A DNA stretch of 64,000 bases from Oscillospiraceae bacterium. GTDB lineage: Bacteria; Bacillota; Clostridia; Oscillospirales; SIG627. A program made the translations under genes and the position numbers. The stretch lies in contig SVTV01000010.1 of the NCBI GenBank assembly GCA_015063605.1, forward strand, positions 1 to 64,000, read 5' to 3'. This document shows, in pieces, positions 7,404-16,194 of this stretch (the first letter of the stretch is position 1; each line of letters begins with the position of its first letter). The notes below the pieces were generated by a model that did not search any database, was not told the DNA's origin, and worked only from the letters and a program-made list of their open reading frames with translations.

Positions 7404-8240
7404 TCACCTGTTGGCAAGCTTTTTTTGAAAGCGTTTTTTCAATACGGAAGCACCAATTGCCAACGCCGTAAACACAACGGCGGGTACAGTATAACAAACA
7501 GATGCCGTTACCGTATACAAGGGGCGCAAGCCTTCTCCGAAAAGCTTGTATATATCGTGGAGAATGACAGGACAGCTTTGTCCGCTGTAAAGGAAGCAAT
7601 AATCTACGTAATCAACATTGAGAAGATCATTTAGATAGTAATTCAACGGACCGACAAAAGCGGAATAAAGAAGCATTACTATCTCTGCCTGCAATGCCGC
7701 CTTCCATGTGGGGCGCCAATATCCCGTCGATATTATGAGAACGCCGGTAAAAACCATCAAAAAGTGGAAAACAGCCGAGGTAGCGGAGGCATAGGTGAAA
7801 AACGGATAAGTATTCAGAACATTAAGATATATAAAGTTTGTAAGTCCGAAGAAGATACACAATGTGCCCAAGAAGGACAATGCTATCTCACGGGGCTTAC
7901 CCTTCCCCCATGCGGCAAAAGGAAGCGTATAGACAAAAAGACTGCAAGCGTAAACGGGGATAAGTCCCGAAAGATTTAAGCTTCCGTCATATACTACCAC
8001 ATCATGATATGATTCCCAGATAATTTTCGCCCAATCTATAACGGGGACAAATATTGAAGCCGCTTTCAGATACTTTGATACGCTGTCATGAGATATTTTT
8101 CCCGCAAAAACACAAAACAGTATCATTAAGGCAAACGATGCAAGCATAAACACAATGTGTTCAATGTCAAACATATCCTGACCCGTGTAACCCTCTATTT
8201 CGTTTTTATGATCGAAAAACTCATAATCCAATTTATTCAC
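7404..8240 (-). CDS. YwaF/TMEM164-like multi-pass membrane protein
   Basis: 278 residues beginning at a GTG (8240) close behind AAAGGT; a TTG at 8231 is an alternative start. About seven hydrophobic segments are predicted by eye, with DIEHIVFMLASFALM near the N-terminus, GSLNLSGLIPVYACSLFVYTLPFAAW, a central ATSAVFHFLMVFTGVLIISTGYW and LHDIYKLFGEGLRPLY near the C-terminus. The histidine (FHFLMVF) and overall topology resemble YwaF and the related eukaryotic TMEM164 acyltransferase family. Function in bacteria is unproven. Co-transcribed with the downstream radical SAM gene. Confidence 0.7.
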   Translation of the reverse strand: MNKLDYEFFDHKNEIEGYTGQDMFDIEHIVFMLASFALMILFCVFAGKISHDSVSKYLKAASIFVPVIDWAKIIWESYHDVVVYDGSLNLSGLIPVYACSLFVYTLPFAAWGKGKPREIALSFLGTLCIFFGLTNFIYLNVLNTYPFFTYASATSAVFHFLMVFTGVLIISTGYWRPTWKAALQAEIVMLLYSAFVGPLNYYLNDLLNVDYVDYCFLYSGQSCPVILHDIYKLFGEGLRPLYTVTASVCYTVPAVVFTALAIGASVLKKRFQKKLANR

Positions 8241-8277
8241 TGACCTTTCTCAAAAGATGTATTTTACAAAGTACAAC

Positions 8278-8303
8278 AGGCGGCACATAAAATAGCGCCG
8301 CCT
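8278..8303 (-). terminator. Terminator of the NSS transporter gene
   Basis: Seven-base stem AGGCGGC (8278-8284) / GCCGCCT (8297-8303) with a 12-base loop, just past the transporter stop at 8313 and before the YwaF-like gene. The T-run is short. Confidence 0.5.
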
Positions 8304-8312
8304 TAAATATTT

Positions 8313-9668
8313 TTATATTTTCATTATTCCAAATATATCAAGCAAAGAAGACACGAGGATAAGTACTATGCATATGGGAGCTATGTACTTTATCATAACG
8401 TAGAAAAGCTTTTTGCGCTTGAATGTACCTGATTTTTCAACCTCTTCAGCGATCGCATCGGGCTTTATTACATAGCCGACAAAGAAGCAGGTGAGAAGAG
8501 CAACGACAGGCATAATAACGGAATTGCTTATAAAGTCAAAGAAATCCAGGAAATTCATGCCGATTATCTTTATATCAGCCCACAAGCCGTTGCCGAGAGA
8601 TGAAGGAAGACCCAAAGCAAGGCAAAGACCTATGACTGCAAAGCAGGCTGTCTTTCTGCCCATCTTGAATTTATCCTGCAAAACGGATACGATCGTTTCC
8701 ATAATGGATATGGAGGATGTAAGAGCCGCAAGCAAAACAAGAAGGAAGAAGATGATACCGATTATCGATCCGCCGGGCATACTGTCGAATACCTTGGGAA
8801 GCGTAACGAACATGAGTCCGGGTCCCTTGTTGAGGGCGCTCTGATCTCCGCCGGAAAAAGCAAATACGGCGGGAACTATCATCATACCTGCAAGGAAAGC
8901 TATACCCGTGTCGAATATTTCAATATTCTTTACGCATGATTCAATATTTACATCCTTCTTCATGTAAGAGCCGTATGTGATCATAATACCCATGGCAAGA
9001 GACATGGAGTAGAAAAGCTGACCCATTGCGGCAAGGATGGTGGTAGCCGAGAAATGTTCAAAATCGGGAGTAACATAATAAAGAAGACCGTCGATGGCAC
9101 CGGGCATAAACAAAACGTATACACCGATAAAGATAGTGAGGACCACGAGAACGGGCATCATTATCTTACTTACCTTTTCAATTCCCTTTTCAACACCGAG
9201 AAGCACTATTAAAGCAGTAGCTCCGATGAATATAAGGAACCATACAATAGGCTCAACGGGAGCGGCAATAAAATCACCGAAATATCCGTCAGCTGCGGAA
9301 TTCTTCGTACCGCCGATGATAAATTCCACAAGATACTTTGTTACCCAGCCGCCTATGACCGAATAATACGGCAATATGATGGCGGGAACTATAAATGCAA
9401 GATATCCTATAAAGGAATACTTCTTATTGAGAGACTCAAACGCTCCTATAGGGCTCAAGCCTGTTTTTCTGCCGAGAGATATCTCCGCCGTCATAAGTGT
9501 AAAGCCGAAAGTAAGAGCCAATACTATATATACAAGAAGGAACATACCTCCGCCGTATTTTGCGGCGAGATACGGAAATCTCCATATATTGCCCAATCCT
9601 ACCGCGGAACCGGCTGCAGCCATTACAAAGCCTAATTTACCGGTAAAACCGCTGCGTTTTTCATCCAT
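8313..9668 (-). CDS. Sodium-dependent neurotransmitter:sodium symporter family (SNF/NSS) transporter
   Basis: 451 residues with about 11-12 membrane segments, the size of bacterial NSS/LeuT-fold transporters. The signature GFVMAAAGSAVGLGNIWRFPYLAAKYGGG at residues 13-41 is the unwound TM1 carrying the Na+ and substrate sites; TM6 has FYSMSLAMGIMITYGSY. Such proteins import amino acids with sodium. ATG 9668 follows AAAGGATG. It has its own promoter (TTGACA, 17 bp, TATAAT) and a terminator, so it is probably monocistronic. The transported amino acid cannot be named. Confidence 0.93.
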   Translation of the reverse strand: MDEKRSGFTGKLGFVMAAAGSAVGLGNIWRFPYLAAKYGGGMFLLVYIVLALTFGFTLMTAEISLGRKTGLSPIGAFESLNKKYSFIGYLAFIVPAIILPYYSVIGGWVTKYLVEFIIGGTKNSAADGYFGDFIAAPVEPIVWFLIFIGATALIVLLGVEKGIEKVSKIMMPVLVVLTIFIGVYVLFMPGAIDGLLYYVTPDFEHFSATTILAAMGQLFYSMSLAMGIMITYGSYMKKDVNIESCVKNIEIFDTGIAFLAGMMIVPAVFAFSGGDQSALNKGPGLMFVTLPKVFDSMPGGSIIGIIFFLLVLLAALTSSISIMETIVSVLQDKFKMGRKTACFAVIGLCLALGLPSSLGNGLWADIKIIGMNFLDFFDFISNSVIMPVVALLTCFFVGYVIKPDAIAEEVEKSGTFKRKKLFYVMIKYIAPICIVLILVSSLLDIFGIMKI

Positions 9669-9727
9669 AAATCAAACATCCTTTCATAACAGTTTAAGTA
9701 TCGGTCATATTTTGAACGATTTTCTAA

Positions 9728-9756
9728 ATTATATCAAATTTAACGTTATATGTCAA
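9728..9756 (-). promoter_or_regulatory. Sigma-A promoter of the NSS transporter gene
   Basis: On the minus strand TTGACA (9751-9756), 17 bp, TATAAT (9728-9733): a consensus match about 60 bp upstream of the ATG. Confidence 0.8.
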
Positions 9757-9777
9757 GATTTAATCATACATCTTTCA

Positions 9778-11178
9778 TTATTTCATATTTGTTTCAAGAG
9801 AGGGATCGTGTTTTTCTTTTTTGCCGATCTCACGCATGGTGCGGATAAGAAGGACACCGCCCAGAATTGCCGCAAGAATATTCACTCCCACAAAGTTAAA
9901 CCAGATGCCGTCAAGACCGAAGCTCCACAAAGCTCCGAGCAGGATGACGGGAAATACAAATGCCGTAGACACGGTCATAATACCTGCACGCATAGGCTTT
10001 TCGATGGCGCTGAAAAAGCCCTGAGTCGTAAGTGCAAACCAACGAAGCAGATAAGAGGTGCAGAATATCCTGATGGCATGTGTGGATATTTCAAGAAGCT
10101 TGGCTTCCTCCTCCTTGGCAAACCATGATGCTACGGTATCGGGGAAGAAGAAAAGCACCGACGTGGAAAGAACACCTACAATGCATGTGGCAATGTAAGC
10201 GCATTTGACTATCTTTTTTACTCTGTCGTAATTTCCCGCACCCCAATTGTATCCCAATGCGGGAGACAAGGAATCGATTATACCGATCAGAAGAGGCCAG
10301 CAAAGATCGCTTGCGTACATAAGTATTGCATAGACCGCAACGGCGGTAGTTCCTCCGCCCTCTCCCAGCACCTGTGCACCGAGAGTCATGAGACATATGT
10401 TAAGCAAAATTGATGTGACACGTCCGGAAACATTGCTTAAAAATGTAGGTGAACCGCAGGCAACTATCTGCCTTATTATCGAGAGCTTGAATCTCGGTCT
10501 GACAAATTTAAGTAAAGCCTTTTTCGCAACAAAGGGTATCATTGCGGTCACTGAGCAGATACACATGGAGATCGAGGTAGCAAGAGCAGAGCCCACAACG
10601 TCCATATCACACACCAAAAGGAAAAATGTCAGAAGACCTATTGTCATTATATTCGAACCGATATTTATAACCATGCTCATTTTTACAAATCCGCTGATGC
10701 GCAGGTAATTGTCCATGGCAAAAAATATCGTTGTAAGAGGACTGCAGAGTGCGACCGTACGAAGATATCTTACGGATGTATCGAGAAGCACATCATCTGC
10801 ACCCATCATCCTTGCCAGAGGCGCTGCGGCAAAAAACATGGTGCTTCCCATAAGTACTGATGTAATAAAGATCATTATAGTCGAACAAGTAAATACATTA
10901 TTTGCAGTATCGTGATCGTTTTTACCCAATGCTATGGAAATGGGAGCTGACGCACCCACACCTATAAGGTCTGCAAGAGAAAAATTTATCATAACAAGAG
11001 GCATTGCGATATTAACTGCCGCAAATGCTCCCTCTCCCAATATCTGACCGATAAATATACCTTCAACGATGCTGTATACAGACATGGCAAACATACTTAC
11101 CATACCGGGAAGCGCAACAACGAAGAACAGCTTCCACGGATTCATTGAAGCGTACATTTCTTCCGTCTTTATTTTCAA
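9778..11178 (-). CDS. MATE family efflux transporter
   Basis: 466 residues and 12 membrane segments in two similar halves, the MATE (MVF/MOP superfamily) arrangement. Typical stretches: VALPGMVSMFAMSVYSIVEGIFIGQILGEGAFAAVNIAMPL in the first half and LSPALGYNWGAGNYDRVKK in the second, the latter a near-signature of the DinF/NorM-like branch. It would export drugs or metabolites using H+ or Na+. Translation starts at TTG 11178, seven bases after GGGAGGAG, downstream of a consensus promoter. Confidence 0.93.
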   Translation of the reverse strand: MKIKTEEMYASMNPWKLFFVVALPGMVSMFAMSVYSIVEGIFIGQILGEGAFAAVNIAMPLVMINFSLADLIGVGASAPISIALGKNDHDTANNVFTCSTIMIFITSVLMGSTMFFAAAPLARMMGADDVLLDTSVRYLRTVALCSPLTTIFFAMDNYLRISGFVKMSMVINIGSNIMTIGLLTFFLLVCDMDVVGSALATSISMCICSVTAMIPFVAKKALLKFVRPRFKLSIIRQIVACGSPTFLSNVSGRVTSILLNICLMTLGAQVLGEGGGTTAVAVYAILMYASDLCWPLLIGIIDSLSPALGYNWGAGNYDRVKKIVKCAYIATCIVGVLSTSVLFFFPDTVASWFAKEEEAKLLEISTHAIRIFCTSYLLRWFALTTQGFFSAIEKPMRAGIMTVSTAFVFPVILLGALWSFGLDGIWFNFVGVNILAAILGGVLLIRTMREIGKKEKHDPSLETNMK

Positions 11179-11214
11179 GTTTTATCTCCTCCCTTAAAAA
11201 AACATAACTTTCAT

Positions 11215-11243
11215 ATTATACTTCCAAAATGTGATTTTGTCAA
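11215..11243 (-). promoter_or_regulatory. Sigma-A promoter of the MATE transporter gene
   Basis: Minus strand TTGACA (11238-11243), 17 bp, TATAAT (11215-11220), about 36 bp upstream of the TTG start. Confidence 0.8.
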
Positions 11244-11299
11244 TGTTTATAATGCATCACTAAAAAAGCGCAAAATATATCGTATCGTACAATTTCACC

Positions 11300-11345
11300 A
11301 TACAAGGTAAAGAGAGCGCTGTACTCTCGTACAACGCCCTCTTGA
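11300..11345. terminator. Hairpin between the small membrane-protein gene and the MATE promoter
   Basis: A near-perfect inverted repeat AGAGxGCGxTGTAC around a TCTC/GAGA loop (about 11311-11343) followed on the plus strand by GTTTTTTG. Probably limits transcription from the upstream minus-strand genes into the MATE gene. Confidence 0.45.
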
Positions 11346-11359
11346 CGTTTTTTGTGTTC

Positions 11360-11506
11360 TTAATTTTTCAAAAACAGAAAACCCGCTGTCACTATAACAG
11401 TGGCTTCGATAACTACAAGGACGGGCTCGGGAATAAAAAATGCTATCAATATTCCAAGTCCGAAGGTGGACACAGCCAATCCCAATACTTTCGTCATATC
11501 TCTCAT
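11360..11506 (-). CDS. Small single- or double-pass membrane protein, 48 residues
   Basis: An open frame from ATG 11506 to TAA 11360, preceded by GGAGTGAT at six bases. The product starts MRDMTKVLGLAVSTFG, contains a long hydrophobic stretch (LGILIAFFIPEPVLVVIEA, then TVIVTAGFLFL) with a Pro-Glu-Pro turn, and ends in KN. The proline-glutamate turn between two hydrophobic halves suggests a membrane hairpin. It lies just downstream of the large PBP-like lipoprotein gene on the same strand and may be co-transcribed. I do not recognise a characterised family. Confidence 0.6.
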   Translation of the reverse strand: MRDMTKVLGLAVSTFGLGILIAFFIPEPVLVVIEATVIVTAGFLFLKN

Positions 11507-11566
11507 ATCATCACTCCGCTTTTTTTCAAGTTTATGCGGATCTTTTTGAATATATGCAAGAACGAT

Positions 11567-13909
11567 CTATTTAATATACTCGCTCGGCACGGTCACGGAA
11601 ACGAGGTCGCCGTTTTCAGCCTTCAGATATATCACCGCAATACTACCGGAGGGACTCAAATAAGCATAGTCTCCGATACGCATGACACGGCATTTATCCG
11701 TATCAAGCTTCGAAGTGTATTTCTCATCTGTCCTGCGGAGAAGCTTTGTGGAGACATAGTATTCCGCATGCTCTTTCCAGCCCTCCTTGAAGAGACTGTC
11801 TATACGCAATTCTTCGCCTGTCTTCGCATCGAAGAAATAGCGGAAATTATCGCTTTGGTCTTCTATTACATAAAATTCAAGTATCTGCTCCTTATCGGAT
11901 GCCATAGCGGCATTGTATCCATTGAATTCAATATAACGCTCTCCCACGACAGTAATACCAAAGTCGCTCCAGGGATCAAGTATTACACGATCTGTTTCAA
12001 CGCCTTTGCTCTTTGCAGCCGCGCAAAGCTTTTCCTGTGTAAAATACTTCTCGAATGTATTTGTCACAAAAGCATTTACCTTGTCACACACATCGGAGGA
12101 AAGAGATACTTTATCCCGATCAAGATAATATACGGTTATGCCGTCTTTCGTTTCGGCAGAGCATACGTCGGTATCTATGCCTTCTCTTATGTTTTTATAA
12201 AGAACATACTCGCTGTCGATAAGACCGTTCATATCCCTCGGAATACTTGTGACCATGTATTCCGAAAGCTTATCGAACGATAATGACACGCCGTCAACAA
12301 AGCAGGTATTTGGCTTGAAGATAATCCTGTCGGCAGTAAATGTAAATTCTCCATTGTATAATCCTCTGAAATCATGAAGCATATCGTATCTTGAGCCGTA
12401 TCCGGAATATGGCTTCTCTGCCTCGTTGGCAAGATGGATATTGAGAAGCTTTACAAAGTCAACACCTTCAAAGAAAAGATCCGACAGTTCAAGACGCTTT
12501 CCCGTGTAAATATCAAATACCGCCGTACGTACTTCGTAATACATATTCGGAGAATCTTCAGCACCGCCCCAATAGCAGATCCCTGCCACAGCGGACAAAT
12601 AACCGTTGATCAACTCAATATTGGTGCTGATCCTTCCATCATTCAAACCAATTGCGTTCCGAGCCTTCAAAAACTCCTGCATTCCGGCACGGTCTACTGA
12701 AGAAAGCTCCTTTTCGGCTTCCTCAAAGAATGCTTCAACGGCTTCATTAAGTCCTTCCACGGAAAAATCGTACTTTTCACCGTAACATGTATAGTAATAA
12801 TCAGCCGTTTTTTCAGGCTTTTTGATTCCCGATGATGCCTCTGCGGAATAAAGTTCTCCCGTTGTAACCTCGGGCAAAGTCAATCCTTCAACCTTACGGT
12901 AAGGAACATAGCCCGCATTGGCTATGACCTGTTGTCCCTCATCGGATTGCATCCATCTTACAAGAGTACGGACATTCGATCCTTCCTCTTCATCGGCGGA
13001 GAAAACCGCATAATTGTAACCAAGCAATGGATAGCTTCCGTCTGCGAAAGTGCTCAGGGAGGGTTCGACACCGTTCACCTTGATATATTTGATCTCGGAT
13101 ATATTTTCATACATTCCGTCGGAGTATGCATAAACAGAATAGCCGATAGCGTTTATTCCGTTGTCATATCCTGCAACCACATCGAGAATACCGCTCATCG
13201 TAGCGGGGATTATATCCGTAACGGGCTCCATCAAAGGAGTATCACCCATAAAGGAGATCATGTAATTCTGGCTTCCCGAATCGGCATTTCTCTGATATGC
13301 TATGATCTCGGCATCATTGCCGCCGAGTTCCTTCCAATTTGTGATCTTTCCCGAATAAATACCTTTTAACTGTTCCTCGGTAAGTGTATCCACGGTATTA
13401 TCTTTATTTACAACAAACACAAAACCTTCGCCCGCCACAGGCTCTGCAACATGCTTGAAACCCTCGGTCTCCATCCTTTTAAGCTGAGAAGCGGAAAGAG
13501 GCGTGGTAAATATCATGTCGCACTTTCCCTGAAGAAGATTTTCAAAGGATGTATAAGTCTTTGTGTGAACCGCCTTTTGTACATTTCCGGAAACGGCTTC
13601 TCTTACGGCATTATCGAGATTTGTGGTAGACGTAGAGCCGTCAGTTACGGGAAAGACAAAATCCTCGGGAAATGCTGTCTTGTCCGTTTCAGAGGGATCG
13701 GGCTCGTTTATCTCCTCCGTTGTAACGCCTGTACCACCTGTATCGCCAATGTTACCGGTAACGGTCGGTTCATATGTATCTTCCGTATCGTTAATCAATC
13801 CGTCTGTTGACTCCGATCCGTATTCAGAGGTAACAGTATAGGGGAACATATCACATGATGTAAGAAAAAGGATTGCGAACAGTAAATAAATAAGTTTAAA
13901 ATTTCTCAT
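11567..13909 (-). CDS. Large lipoprotein: PstS-like substrate-binding domain fused to RsiV/DUF3298-like region
   Basis: 780 residues. A signal peptide ends in a lipobox (ILFLTSC, Cys19). A Ser/Thr/Glu-rich linker to about residue 90 follows. Residues ~93-345 look like a type-2 periplasmic phosphate-binding domain: DGSTSTTNLDNAVREAVSG, CDMIFTTPLSASQL, FVFVVNKDNTVDTLTEEQLKGIYSGKITNW, RNADSGSQNYMISFMG, INAIGYSVYAY and LVRWMQSDEGQQVI. The C-terminal half contains YEVRTAVFDIYTGKRLELSDLFFEG, typical of DUF3298/RsiV-like extracellular modules. It is anchored outside the membrane and may sense or bind an anionic ligand. No ABC permease genes adjoin it, so sensing rather than uptake is my inference. 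Own promoter at 13944-13972. Confidence 0.82.
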   Translation of the reverse strand: MRNFKLIYLLFAILFLTSCDMFPYTVTSEYGSESTDGLINDTEDTYEPTVTGNIGDTGGTGVTTEEINEPDPSETDKTAFPEDFVFPVTDGSTSTTNLDNAVREAVSGNVQKAVHTKTYTSFENLLQGKCDMIFTTPLSASQLKRMETEGFKHVAEPVAGEGFVFVVNKDNTVDTLTEEQLKGIYSGKITNWKELGGNDAEIIAYQRNADSGSQNYMISFMGDTPLMEPVTDIIPATMSGILDVVAGYDNGINAIGYSVYAYSDGMYENISEIKYIKVNGVEPSLSTFADGSYPLLGYNYAVFSADEEEGSNVRTLVRWMQSDEGQQVIANAGYVPYRKVEGLTLPEVTTGELYSAEASSGIKKPEKTADYYYTCYGEKYDFSVEGLNEAVEAFFEEAEKELSSVDRAGMQEFLKARNAIGLNDGRISTNIELINGYLSAVAGICYWGGAEDSPNMYYEVRTAVFDIYTGKRLELSDLFFEGVDFVKLLNIHLANEAEKPYSGYGSRYDMLHDFRGLYNGEFTFTADRIIFKPNTCFVDGVSLSFDKLSEYMVTSIPRDMNGLIDSEYVLYKNIREGIDTDVCSAETKDGITVYYLDRDKVSLSSDVCDKVNAFVTNTFEKYFTQEKLCAAAKSKGVETDRVILDPWSDFGITVVGERYIEFNGYNAAMASDKEQILEFYVIEDQSDNFRYFFDAKTGEELRIDSLFKEGWKEHAEYYVSTKLLRRTDEKYTSKLDTDKCRVMRIGDYAYLSPSGSIAVIYLKAENGDLVSVTVPSEYIK

Positions 13910-13943
13910 ATAGCCTCTTTAATAATGAATCGTACATATATAT

Positions 13944-13972
13944 ATAGTATCATACTGTTTATTCAAAGTCAA
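13944..13972 (-). promoter_or_regulatory. Promoter of the PBP-like lipoprotein gene
   Basis: Minus strand TTGACT (13967-13972), 17 bp, TACTAT (13944-13949), about 35 bp from the ATG. Confidence 0.6.
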
Positions 13973-14047
13973 TATAATCGCACTAACATAATTGTAAACA
14001 ATATGTAAACTTTTTTACAAAAAAATTATTAATCATTTCCTACTGTA

Positions 14048-14076
14048 TTGCATATACAACGCTTCCATGATATAAT
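14048..14076 (+). promoter_or_regulatory. Promoter of the DMT transporter gene
   Basis: TTGCAT (14048-14053), 17 bp, TATAAT (14071-14076); AAGGAG follows eight bases before ATG 14131. Confidence 0.75.
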
Positions 14077-14130
14077 AAGGTGGCTTTACACATTAAAAAA
14101 CACAGACAGATTTTTCAAGGAGCGATCTTT

Positions 14131-15069
14131 ATGATAAAGGAAAGCGATACATTCAAAAGCAATTCGTCGGCTTACACAGCCCTCATGTTCGTAGTGTTTA
14201 TATGGGGCATAACAGCTCTCATATATGTACATCTTTACGAATTTTTTTCTCCCGGCATGTGTTCTGCACTTGTGGGACTCTTCTCCGCTCTGGCACTTCT
14301 TTTCATATCCGCAAAAGAGCTAAAAAGCTTGAACAAAGCTTATTTTCTCATAGCAATTCCATCCGGTCTTTTCCAGGTTGCGGCAAACCTTTTGCAAAAG
14401 ATCGGACTTCAATACACGACTCCTGCCCGCTATGCTTTCCTTGAAAATCTTTCGTGTATCGTAGTTCCCGTGCTTATGTTCTTTTTCGTAAAGAAAAAGC
14501 CGTCATTTTTAAAAATCTCCGCAGGATTCATTTGTCTTGCCGGAGCATTCGTTTTAAGCGGTATAAGTCTTGATTCGTCTGCCATAGCTTTTGGAAAGGG
14601 CGAGATACTGTGCGCGCTGTCCGGTATATTTTACGGCTTCAGTATTGCTATCACGGGAGCATTTGCAGGTAAATTATCCGCCGCTTTATATGTAATGATA
14701 CAAATGTGGATAAGCGCCATCGTCTCCTTCGGCTCTGCGATCGTTTTTAATAACCTCACCGTAAACGGTGCGGTGATAGAGCCGATGCGGTTCACATGGG
14801 GAGTATATCCCATCGTGTTTATAATCATCTTTGCCATTATTACAAACGCATTATGTTGGACAGTCAGAACTAATGCACTGAAAAAGATAGATGCTTCCGT
14901 AGTGGCTGTCATATTACCATTTTCCGCTGTAATAACAGCGGTGGTATCCGTTATTATCGGTACGGACAAGATAACCTTAAATCTTGTATTGGGAGGAATT
15001 CTATGTTTGGCAGCCGCCATCCTTTCCGGAATAGGAGATTCCTTGGAAGGTAAAAAACGATCAAAATAA
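14131..15069 (+). CDS. EamA/DMT superfamily transporter
   Basis: 312 residues with ten hydrophobic segments in two EamA repeats: AYTALMFVVFIWGITALIYVHL opens the first and GEILCALSGIFYGFSIAITGAF the second; each ends in the characteristic LEN/VVPVLMFFFVKKKP and VILPFSAVITAVVSVIIG segments. Such proteins export amino acids or metabolites, or exchange nucleotide-sugar-like substrates across the membrane. ATG 14131 is chosen because AAGGAG lies eight bases upstream; the frame opens earlier at 14080 without a site. Ends at a strong bidirectional terminator. Confidence 0.88.
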   Translation: MIKESDTFKSNSSAYTALMFVVFIWGITALIYVHLYEFFSPGMCSALVGLFSALALLFISAKELKSLNKAYFLIAIPSGLFQVAANLLQKIGLQYTTPARYAFLENLSCIVVPVLMFFFVKKKPSFLKISAGFICLAGAFVLSGISLDSSAIAFGKGEILCALSGIFYGFSIAITGAFAGKLSAALYVMIQMWISAIVSFGSAIVFNNLTVNGAVIEPMRFTWGVYPIVFIIIFAIITNALCWTVRTNALKKIDASVVAVILPFSAVITAVVSVIIGTDKITLNLVLGGILCLAAAILSGIGDSLEGKKRSK

Positions 15070-15075
15070 AAACTT

Positions 15076-15120
15076 AAAAGCTTGTTTAACCGTATTCCGC
15101 GGAAAACAAGCTTTTACTTT
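15076..15120. terminator. Bidirectional terminator
   Basis: Perfect 12 bp stem AAAAGCTTGTTT (15076-15087) / AAACAAGCTTTT (15104-15115) between convergent genes, with T-rich flank on each strand. Confidence 0.8.
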
Positions 15121-15123
15121 TAT

Positions 15124-16146
15124 TTATTCATTTAAAAAAGAAAAAATATCAATAAGTTCTTCTTTTGTTATGAATTTATCGGGATAAAAATACTTCAAGG
15201 AATAATAACCTCTGTCGGAGGCTACTCCCACTCTTACGATTATAGGATTATTTGCGTTCAAGTTATCCAGATCTATTATCCTTTGTTGAAACGGTATTTT
15301 TACATATTCTTCGCAGACTGTATATTTAACCCCGTTATTGGTAAATTCACTTATTTTGTCAGGATTAATATTATTCAAGAAAAATTTATATGATTCTTCC
15401 GTTTCTCTTGTAAAGAGCATAGTACCCGATTTTTCATCACCCTCGTCTATATAAGCATCGGTTCGGCTTTCATCCATAATATAGCGTATGGCATATCCGC
15501 CGGTTCTGATTATATCGAGATTATATACCTTATACCTTTCTTCCAAAGCCTTTGGATATATTATACTTGTCGGATCGGTAAGCATATATCCGTACTCGGT
15601 CTTTTTAAACATTCTGTCCAAATGTTTAATATTCAGAATACGTGTATCCTTATGAACAATTGCTTCTATATACTTATCCAAAGAATCAAATGTAAAAACA
15701 CCTTTATAATGCTGTATATATTCTATCGGTCCCGGTTCGGGCATACTTAAGTATATTACAGGCAGTTCGTATTCCTCGGTATTTTTGATTTCTCCCGTCA
15801 AAATCCCTTTCAAGCGTTCCGATGTTTCTTTTTCCTTTTGTAAACTCTCTTCCAGTTGTTCCGCATTTCTTTTTTCACTGCTGTATTGTGATTTCAGTCT
15901 TCGCGCATTTTGCGTTTCCTCTTCAAGCTTTTCCTTCAATTCGCTCTTATATTCGTTTTCCAGATGCAGCTTATCTTTCAATGCGGAAAGCTCTTCTTCC
16001 AAGTCCTTTAATTCTTCATTTCTTTGTTCCAATTCCGAATACACTCGTGAAAGCTCTTCTTTTTGGGTAATAAATCCGCAAGAAACAATAAAAACACATA
16101 TAAAAGCGATAAGTACACAGGATAGAATAATACTCTTCATTTTCAA
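15124..16146 (-). CDS. Coiled-coil lipoprotein, paralogue A
   Basis: 340 residues. A signal peptide ends in a lipobox at Cys23 (VFIVSC). Residues ~28-115 are an uninterrupted heptad-repeat coiled coil rich in Glu, Leu and Lys (YSELEQRNEELKDLEEEL). The C-terminal ~220 residues form a globular domain with ELPVIYLSMPEPGP, MFKKTEYGYMLTDP, YAIRYIMDES, TMLFTRETEESYKFF, KYTVCEEYV and a final YFYPDKFITKEELIDIFSFLN. The adjacent upstream gene is a clear paralogue, so this is a tandem duplication. Probably an envelope-anchored structural or sensor protein; I do not recognise a named family. Confidence 0.75.
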   Translation of the reverse strand: MKMKSIILSCVLIAFICVFIVSCGFITQKEELSRVYSELEQRNEELKDLEEELSALKDKLHLENEYKSELKEKLEEETQNARRLKSQYSSEKRNAEQLEESLQKEKETSERLKGILTGEIKNTEEYELPVIYLSMPEPGPIEYIQHYKGVFTFDSLDKYIEAIVHKDTRILNIKHLDRMFKKTEYGYMLTDPTSIIYPKALEERYKVYNLDIIRTGGYAIRYIMDESRTDAYIDEGDEKSGTMLFTRETEESYKFFLNNINPDKISEFTNNGVKYTVCEEYVKIPFQQRIIDLDNLNANNPIIVRVGVASDRGYYSLKYFYPDKFITKEELIDIFSFLNE

Positions 16147-16194
16147 AAACTCCTTTCTTTTTCAAGTTAACAAAAACACCATAGAAAATCTGTT

